Assembly (NCBI GenBank): GCA_046728115.1
Contig: JBKPDW010000176.1
Span: 1 to 12,743 of the forward strand
Direction: 5' to 3'
Source: CAVSWN01 sp046728115
GTDB lineage: Bacteria; Acidobacteriota; Vicinamibacteria; Vicinamibacterales; CAVVIG01
DNA: 12,743 nucleotides
Numbering within the stretch: position 1 is the stretch's first letter; the number at the start of each line of letters is the position of its first letter. Below the pieces are notes generated by a model. The model saw only the letters and a list, made by a program, of their open reading frames with translations, searched no databases and was not told the origin of the DNA. Position numbers and translations under genes: made by a program. Shown here one piece after another: positions 7,885-12,743 of the stretch.

Positions 7885-7928
7885 GGCCCGGTTTTAGCGA
7901 CGGAAATTCCTTACGTGTAGGGGGCTCA

Positions 7929-8906
7929 ATGCGATTGTTGCCGGGTGCATCGCTGGTCGTGCTGGCGATGCTAGCCGTTGGATCATTTGCCTCGTCCGGG
8001 TGCGCGCAGGTCAGCGAATTGAAGGCCCGTAAGGCCTTCAAGGCGGCCAACCAGGCCTACCAGGCGCAGGATTACAAAAAAGCGTCGTCGCTTTACGAGG
8101 AAGCTATCGAGGCCGCTCCGACAACGCAACCGGCCAAACAGTCGTTGTTCTTCCTCGGTAACTGCTACGATCAGCTCTGGAAGCCGAGCAAAAAGGGCGA
8201 GGCCGACAACGACGCGCTCATGACGAAAGCCGTCGCCAATTACGAGAAGGCCGCCCAGGAGCTCGCATCGTCCTCCGACCCGATCGACAAGACGCTGGCC
8301 AAGCGGTCGCTGGAGTTCCTCGTGGCTGCCTATCGTGCCGACAAGCTGAACGACCCGGCCAAGGCCGAGCCGGTCGTGCAGAAGATGATCCAGCTCGAGC
8401 CCGGTGAGCCCGGGAACTACTTTGCGCTGGCCACCATTTACGAAGAAGCCGGCGTGTACGACGAGGCCGAGAAGATCCTCCTGGCCGCCCGGCAGGCGAA
8501 ACCAAGCGATCCCGCCGTGTATCTGACGCTCGCCGCGTTCTACAACCGCCAGGGACAGTTCGACAAGACCATCGAGGCGCTCGAAGAGCGCGCCCAGAAA
8601 GAGCCGAACAATCCGGAAGCCTTCTACACCATCTCGGTTTACTACTGGGAGAAGGCCTACCGCGATTTCAAGCTGACGGAAAAAGAGAAGAAGGCGTTCG
8701 TGGACAAGGGCGAAGCCGCCGTCGAAAAGGCGCTGAAGCTCAAACCGGACTACGTCGAAGCCCTTGTGTACAAGGGCCTGCTGCTTCGACTGCAGGCCAA
8801 CCTGGAAAAAGATCCAGGCAAACAGCAGTCGTTGATCAAGGAAGCCGAGGCCCTCAGCGCGAAAGCCGGCGATTTGCGGAAGGCCAAAGCGGCTGGCGTG
8901 CAGTAA
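7929..8906 (+). CDS. Exported TPR-repeat protein, possible lipoprotein
   Basis: The 325-residue protein has an N-terminal signal (MRLLPG, then a hydrophobic stretch 7-20) ending at ASSGC with C25. The box SSGC lacks the usual leucine at -3, so it is either an atypical lipoprotein or cleaved by signal peptidase I after GCA. TPR-like helix pairs are seen at about 34-67, 161-194 and 195-228, and probably 255-288. They carry typical features such as YEEAGVYDEAEKIL and YNRQGQFDKTIEAL. Its likely place is the periplasm or the inner face of a membrane, as a protein-protein scaffold; no partner can be named. TAGGGGG at 7918-7924 serves as the ribosome binding site. A strong terminator follows, so it is probably a single-gene transcript. 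Confidence 0.88.
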   Translation: MRLLPGASLVVLAMLAVGSFASSGCAQVSELKARKAFKAANQAYQAQDYKKASSLYEEAIEAAPTTQPAKQSLFFLGNCYDQLWKPSKKGEADNDALMTKAVANYEKAAQELASSSDPIDKTLAKRSLEFLVAAYRADKLNDPAKAEPVVQKMIQLEPGEPGNYFALATIYEEAGVYDEAEKILLAARQAKPSDPAVYLTLAAFYNRQGQFDKTIEALEERAQKEPNNPEAFYTISVYYWEKAYRDFKLTEKEKKAFVDKGEAAVEKALKLKPDYVEALVYKGLLLRLQANLEKDPGKQQSLIKEAEALSAKAGDLRKAKAAGVQ

Positions 8907-8933
8907 GCATCGCCTACGAGGGCTTGGATCGAG

Positions 8934-8967
8934 AGGCCGTTGAGCGTTCGCTCGACGGCCTTTTTTT
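8934..8967 (+). terminator. Intrinsic terminator after the TPR gene
   Basis: AGGCCGTTGAGCG and CGCTCGACGGCCT pair over their whole length with one G-U pair, followed at once by seven T residues (8961-8967). It separates the TPR gene from the receptor gene. Confidence 0.92.
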
Positions 8968-8995
8968 CACCACCGTCATACGCGCGCGGTAGAAT
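8966..8995 (+). promoter_or_regulatory. Candidate promoter of the receptor gene
   Basis: TAGAAT at 8990-8995 is a good -10; TTCACC at 8966-8971 is a partial -35 with an 18-bp spacer. The -35 overlaps the T-run of the preceding terminator. The leader to the ATG at 9033 would be about 31 nt. Confidence 0.4.
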
Positions 8996-9032
8996 TGCGC
9001 GTCTCTCACAACAACTCGAGCAGGGAGTGCAC

Positions 9033-12000
9033 ATGAGTCGCAGCATTTCGAGGACCGTCGCGCTGTTGGTGTTTTGCGTATTGGTGTGGCCCACGGGTCG
9101 CGCGAACGCGCAGGGCGTGACCACCGCGAGCATGAGTGGTGTCGTCAAGGACGCGCAAGGCGCTGTGATCCCTGGCGCCAGCATCGTGGCCGTGCACGAA
9201 CCGTCAGGCACGACGTACGAAGCGATCGCACAGGCCGACGGTCGTTTCTTCATTCCTGGCATGAGAGTGGGCGGCCCGTACAAAGTGAGCGCGTCGCTTT
9301 CGGGCTTTACCACGGAAGAAAAGAGCAATCTCACCCTGAGCCTCGGCGTCACGCAGGATCTTGAGTTTGCGCTCAGGGTGGCGGCGATCTCCGAAACGAT
9401 CACGGTCGTTGGCACGAGCGATCCGGTGTTCAGCACGTCGCGGACAGGCGCCGCGACCGCCGTCATGCGCGAAGACCTCGCCTCGCTGCCGACGATTACG
9501 GGCCGCATCACCGACATCACGCGCCTGACGCCGCAGTACGGCGGCTCCGGGACGTTCGCGGGGCAGGACAACCGCGCGAACAACGTGACGGTCGACGGCT
9601 CGTACTTCAACAACTCGTTCGGCCTCGGCGTCACGACGGGCGGCATCGGCGACCGCACCGGCGTTGCGCCGATCTCCCTCGAAGCGATCGAACAAATTCA
9701 GGTGCAGGTCGCACCGTACGACGTGCGCCAGGGCAATTTCGTCGGCGCCGGCGTCAACACGGTGACGCGGAGCGGAACGAACACGCCAACCGCGTCGGTC
9801 TATCACCGGACGCGCAACGAATCGTACGTCGGCAAGGAGGCGGCCGGACAGGCATTCAATCCCGGGACATTCGACACGACCGTCACCGGCACATGGGGGG
9901 GCGGCCCGATCATCAAAAACAAGTGGTTCGCGTTCGGCGCGTACGAGAAGCAGGAAGACACGCGCCCGTTGACGACGTTCCTGTCGAACCCGGGCGGCGC
10001 CCCGGTCGCCGGCAACACGACGCGCGTCCTGACGTCGGACATGCAGGGCTTGAGCGATTTCCTGAAGAAGAACTTCAGCTATGACACCGGGCCGTTCGAC
10101 AACATTCCGAAGCTCACGCCAGCCAAGCCGTGGATGATCAAGAGCGACTACAACGTCAACACCGCGAACAAGGTGACGTTCCGCTACACCCAGCTCGACT
10201 CGAGCACGGACGCTTTCCAGTCGGGCGGGACGTCGCTCGGCAACTACACGCGGCAGACGAACACGACCCAGTTCCTTTCATTTGCCAACACGAACTATCA
10301 GATTGTCGAGAACCTCAAGTCGGGCGTGGGCGAGTGGAACTCGGTGTTCGGCACCATGACGAACAACCTGCTCGTCGGCTACACGCACCAGGATGAGAGC
10401 CGCGGCGACAGGGGCCAGGTGCCGCCCTTCCCGTTCGTCGTCATCGGCGACGGTGCGGGCGGCGCGTACACGACGTTCGGCAACGAGCCGTTCACGCCAT
10501 TCAATCTGCTCCGCTACAACACGTTCCAGGTGCAGGACAGCGTGACGAAGTTCGCGAAGAACCACTCGATCACCTTCGGCGGCAACCTGGAGAAGTTCCA
10601 CTCGGACAACTCGTTCTATTTCGGCGTCCAGAGCGCCTACACCTACGCCTCGCTGGCGGACTTCTATACCGACGCGAACGGCTTCCTCGCGAACCCGAAT
10701 CGCACGGTCTCGCCGGTCAACCTCGTGGGCTTTCAGGTGAAGTATCTCCTGCAGCCAGGGCAGACGACGCCGCCGCTCCAGCCGCTCGACGTGATCTATG
10801 CAGGCGGCTACGTGCAGGACGAATGGCGGCCAAAAACGAACCTCACGGTGACAGCCGGCCTGCGGGTCGACGTCCCGCGTTTCGGGAACACCGCGTTCGA
10901 CAACCCGGCGGCGGACACGCTGACCTTCCGCGATCAGGATGGATCGCCGGTGCAGTACAACACCGGCAAGCTCCCCGATGCGACGCCGTACTGGTCGCCT
11001 CGCGTCGGCTTCAACTACGACGTGGCGAACGATCAGAACACGCAGCTGCGTGGCGGCACGGGCCTCTTCAGCGGCAAGCCGCCGTACGTCTGGATCTCGA
11101 ACCAGATCGGCAACACCGGCGTGCTGGCCGGCTTCGTGGACACGCGTCCTTCCACGTCAACAACGGCGTTTCCCTTCAACCCGAACACCGACAAATACAA
11201 ACCTGCACCGACGGGCGGCACCGCCGCGAGCTACGAGCTGGACCTCACCGACAACGGCTACCGGTTCCCCCAGACCTGGCGGACGAACATCGGCGTCGAC
11301 CGGAAGCTGCCGGGGGGCCTGGTCGGCACGCTCGATTACATCTACAACCGCGACATCAACGCGCCGCTCTACATCAACGCGAATTTGGCCGCATCAAATA
11401 CTGCCTTCACGGGTGTCGACAACCGTCCGCGCTGGGCGGTGATCCCCGGCGGTTCTCCGGCCTGCATCGTCACCGTGGGACTGGAGAATGGCCCGTGTCT
11501 CAATAAGATCAACAATGCACGCGGCAATCAGGTCACCGCGAACTATGTGCTCAAGGACCAGGATCAGAACCGGTCGTGGAACATTTCTGGCTCGCTCACG
11601 AAGAACATGGTGCACGGCTTGTCGGCGAGGGGCGGCTTCAATTACGGCCGCTCGTGGAGCCTCATCGAGCCCTCATCCACCGTGGCCACGGTTTATGGAA
11701 CGACCGGAATCGTGTCCGATCCGAACAACCCGCCGCTGGCGTATTCCACGAACTCGCCCGGCAAGCGCATTTTCGCGGCAGTGAATTACACGGCGTCCTA
11801 CTTCAGTTGGGGCGCCACGACATTCTCGGTCTTCTACGACGGCCATACGAACGGGAACACCACCTACGTGTTCTCGAGCGACGCGAACGGCGACGGCTAT
11901 AACAACGACCTGATCTACATCCCGCGCAACACGTCGGAGATGAACTTCGTGCCGTTCACCTCCGGCGGCAGGACCTTCACCGCCGCCGACCAGGCCGCGG

Positions 12001-12389
12001 CGTTCGAGCAGGTAATCCAGAGCGACTCGTATCTGAGCTCGCATCGCGGTCAATATGCCCAGCGCAATGCCGTGTTCCTGCCGGTGGTGAACCGCCTCGA
12101 CCTCAGCCTGACGCAGGATGTGTTCCACAGCATCGCCGGCAAGAAGCATTCAGGTCAGGTGCGGCTCGACATCACGAACTTTGGCAACCTGCTCAATCAC
12201 GACTGGGGCGCGGGCACACGCCTGGTGAACACCCAGATTCTGACGAACCCGACGGTGGACGCAAACGGCGCGTTGTCGTACCGGCTGCAACTGTCGGGCG
12301 GGAATCTGATCACCAATGCGCGCCAGACGGCCGCTGGCATCGCCGACGTGTACGTGATGATGCTCAGCTTCAGGTACACGTTCCAGTAA
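9033..12389 (+). CDS. TonB-dependent receptor, Oar-like, with carboxypeptidase-regulatory domain
   Basis: This is an outer-membrane beta-barrel receptor of 1118 residues. The signal peptide is 1-26, cleaved after ANA. A carboxypeptidase-regulatory-like beta-sandwich (about 29-117, SGVVKDAQGAVIPGA) follows. ETITVVG (121-127) resembles a TonB box, and the plug spans about 130-247, with DNRANNVTVDG (179-189) and NTVTRSGTN (242-250). The rest is barrel, ending in FRYTFQ with the aromatic pattern used for barrel assembly. This layout matches the large Oar-type receptor family expanded in Acidobacteriota. The substrate cannot be read from sequence; glycans, peptides or siderophores are all possible, and no SusD-type partner is adjacent. 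I chose the ATG at 9033 because GGGAG lies 5 nt upstream and the signal peptide starts there; the in-frame TTG at 8940 lies inside the preceding terminator. Confidence 0.93.
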   Translation: MSRSISRTVALLVFCVLVWPTGRANAQGVTTASMSGVVKDAQGAVIPGASIVAVHEPSGTTYEAIAQADGRFFIPGMRVGGPYKVSASLSGFTTEEKSNLTLSLGVTQDLEFALRVAAISETITVVGTSDPVFSTSRTGAATAVMREDLASLPTITGRITDITRLTPQYGGSGTFAGQDNRANNVTVDGSYFNNSFGLGVTTGGIGDRTGVAPISLEAIEQIQVQVAPYDVRQGNFVGAGVNTVTRSGTNTPTASVYHRTRNESYVGKEAAGQAFNPGTFDTTVTGTWGGGPIIKNKWFAFGAYEKQEDTRPLTTFLSNPGGAPVAGNTTRVLTSDMQGLSDFLKKNFSYDTGPFDNIPKLTPAKPWMIKSDYNVNTANKVTFRYTQLDSSTDAFQSGGTSLGNYTRQTNTTQFLSFANTNYQIVENLKSGVGEWNSVFGTMTNNLLVGYTHQDESRGDRGQVPPFPFVVIGDGAGGAYTTFGNEPFTPFNLLRYNTFQVQDSVTKFAKNHSITFGGNLEKFHSDNSFYFGVQSAYTYASLADFYTDANGFLANPNRTVSPVNLVGFQVKYLLQPGQTTPPLQPLDVIYAGGYVQDEWRPKTNLTVTAGLRVDVPRFGNTAFDNPAADTLTFRDQDGSPVQYNTGKLPDATPYWSPRVGFNYDVANDQNTQLRGGTGLFSGKPPYVWISNQIGNTGVLAGFVDTRPSTSTTAFPFNPNTDKYKPAPTGGTAASYELDLTDNGYRFPQTWRTNIGVDRKLPGGLVGTLDYIYNRDINAPLYINANLAASNTAFTGVDNRPRWAVIPGGSPACIVTVGLENGPCLNKINNARGNQVTANYVLKDQDQNRSWNISGSLTKNMVHGLSARGGFNYGRSWSLIEPSSTVATVYGTTGIVSDPNNPPLAYSTNSPGKRIFAAVNYTASYFSWGATTFSVFYDGHTNGNTTYVFSSDANGDGYNNDLIYIPRNTSEMNFVPFTSGGRTFTAADQAAAFEQVIQSDSYLSSHRGQYAQRNAVFLPVVNRLDLSLTQDVFHSIAGKKHSGQVRLDITNFGNLLNHDWGAGTRLVNTQILTNPTVDANGALSYRLQLSGGNLITNARQTAAGIADVYVMMLSFRYTFQ

Positions 12390-12394
12390 ACCCA

Positions 12395-12418
12395 GGGATT
12401 GGGGACTGGGGATTAGGG
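12395..12418. repeat. G-rich short word repeat
   Basis: GGGATTGGGGACTGGGGATTAGGG is built from three variations of GGGGAyT. It begins five bases after the receptor stop codon. The four G-runs could in principle form a quadruplex in RNA or the plus strand. Confidence 0.45.
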
Positions 12419-12465
12419 CCTGGGACTCGAAAACTAGCGACGCAACGGACGGTCTCTCCTCGATC

Positions 12466-12487
12466 GAGCGCAGAAAGTCGAAGGGCC
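12466..12487. repeat. Second copy of the dispersed GAGC...TCGAAGGG repeat
   Basis: GAGCGCAGAAAGTCGAAGGG plus CC resembles the longer form of the widespread repeat that I recall as GAGCGCAGCGAAGTCGAAGGG. It is related to the copy in the lon tail (201-220). Its right end forms part of the terminator stem. Confidence 0.45.
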
Positions 12488-12512
12488 GGAGCGACATCGC
12501 TCTGGCCCTTTT
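12481..12512 (+). terminator. Intrinsic terminator after the receptor gene
   Basis: AAGGGCCGGAGCGA and TCGCTCTGGCCCTT pair fully, with one G-U, around a 2-nt gap (loop enlarged in practice), followed by TTTT (12509-12512). On the minus strand the run after the stem is TTCGACTTT, weaker but possibly still helpful to the gene converging from the right. Confidence 0.8.
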
Positions 12513-12550
12513 GCGTTTCGGAGTTCAGATCTCAGAGCTGCGGATAAATT

Positions 12551-12743
12551 TCAGTACTCCGGCCTTCTCGGCGCCGGCGGAGGCGGCGGCGGGGCATCCG
12601 TGATCGTGTAGTCGGCAGGCGGCTCGAACATCTCCCGCGGCGGATCCGAGCGCACGACGTTCGTGAGGCGATATTCAACATCACCGGTGCGAGGATCGTG
12701 GTGGCGCGACAGCATCAGCACTTGCAACTCTGAAGACTCCCAC
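12551..12743 (-). CDS. C-terminal part of a conserved acidobacterial-type protein (partial)
   Basis: Only the last 63 codons lie in the window; the gene enters from the right edge and ends in TGA at 12551-12553. It reads W-ESSELQVLMLSRHHDPRTG, then VEYRLTNVVRSDPP and EMFEPPADYTI, then six consecutive prolines and APRRPEY. I recall the block DPRxGExxYRLTNIxRxEPDxxLFxVPxDYTI at the C-terminus of many uncharacterised, usually exported, acidobacterial proteins, and this matches it closely. The function is unknown. The proline-rich tail after it is an oddity of this copy. It is convergent with the receptor gene. Confidence 0.72.
   Translation of the reverse strand, partial: WESSELQVLMLSRHHDPRTGDVEYRLTNVVRSDPPREMFEPPADYTITDAPPPPPPAPRRPEY

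Noticed and set aside
8940..9032. N-terminal extension of the receptor from an upstream TTG
   Set aside because: It begins within the preceding terminator stem and would bury the signal peptide; the ATG at 9033 has a good ribosome binding site.
8750..9658. A 302-codon minus-strand frame across the TPR/receptor junction
   Set aside because: It covers the end of the TPR gene, the terminator and the receptor signal peptide; all three have strong evidence on the plus strand.

Overview
The window looks like a chromosomal segment of a high-GC Gram-negative bacterium, most plausibly an Acidobacteriota of the Vicinamibacteria type. The basis is the large Oar-like TonB-dependent receptor with an N-terminal carboxypeptidase-regulatory domain, the style of the lipoprotein-like TPR protein and of the conserved proteins at 3637-4224 and at the right edge, and the short 'word' repeats in the gaps between genes. 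This placement is an inference from remembered families, not a database result.

Left part (1-3636): the first 145 bases hold a perfect hairpin and a 25-bp tandem repeat that look like the end of an insertion sequence lying mostly outside the window. Next come two minus-strand genes. lon (146-2617) encodes the ATP-dependent protease, and upstream of it lies a DksA/TraR-type C4 zinc-finger gene (2768-3223). The DksA-like gene has a convincing sigma-54 (-24/-12) promoter at 3291-3307, with a pair of TTGACAC direct repeats further upstream that could bind an activator. The 413-bp gap 3224-3636 has no credible gene.

Middle part (3637-5606): a conserved all-helical protein of unknown function (minus, 3637-4224) is divergent from a plus-strand run of three genes. 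These encode an eight-cysteine putative zinc protein (4324-4962), ribosomal protein L28 of the zinc-binding type (rpmB, 5017-5208) and a RidA-family enamine/imine deaminase (5226-5606). Short gaps make this run a possible operon.

Right part (5659-12743): a bifunctional (p)ppGpp synthetase/hydrolase (rel, minus, 5659-7818) is convergent with ridA and divergent from a TPR protein (7929-8906). A strong intrinsic terminator follows the TPR gene, then the 1118-residue TonB-dependent receptor (9033-12389) with its own terminator. The last 193 bases hold the C-terminal 63 codons of another minus-strand gene.

Functionally, Rel, the DksA-like factor, Lon and L28 are all growth-rate or stress-response genes. 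The TPR protein and the receptor belong to the envelope. I found no CRISPR array, RNA gene, defence island or biosynthetic cluster. Most of the window is ordinary chromosome. The points most worth a second look are the sigma-54 control of the DksA-like gene, the altered ppGpp-site residues in that protein, the dispersed repeats (one inside the lon reading frame), and the two conserved proteins of unknown function.
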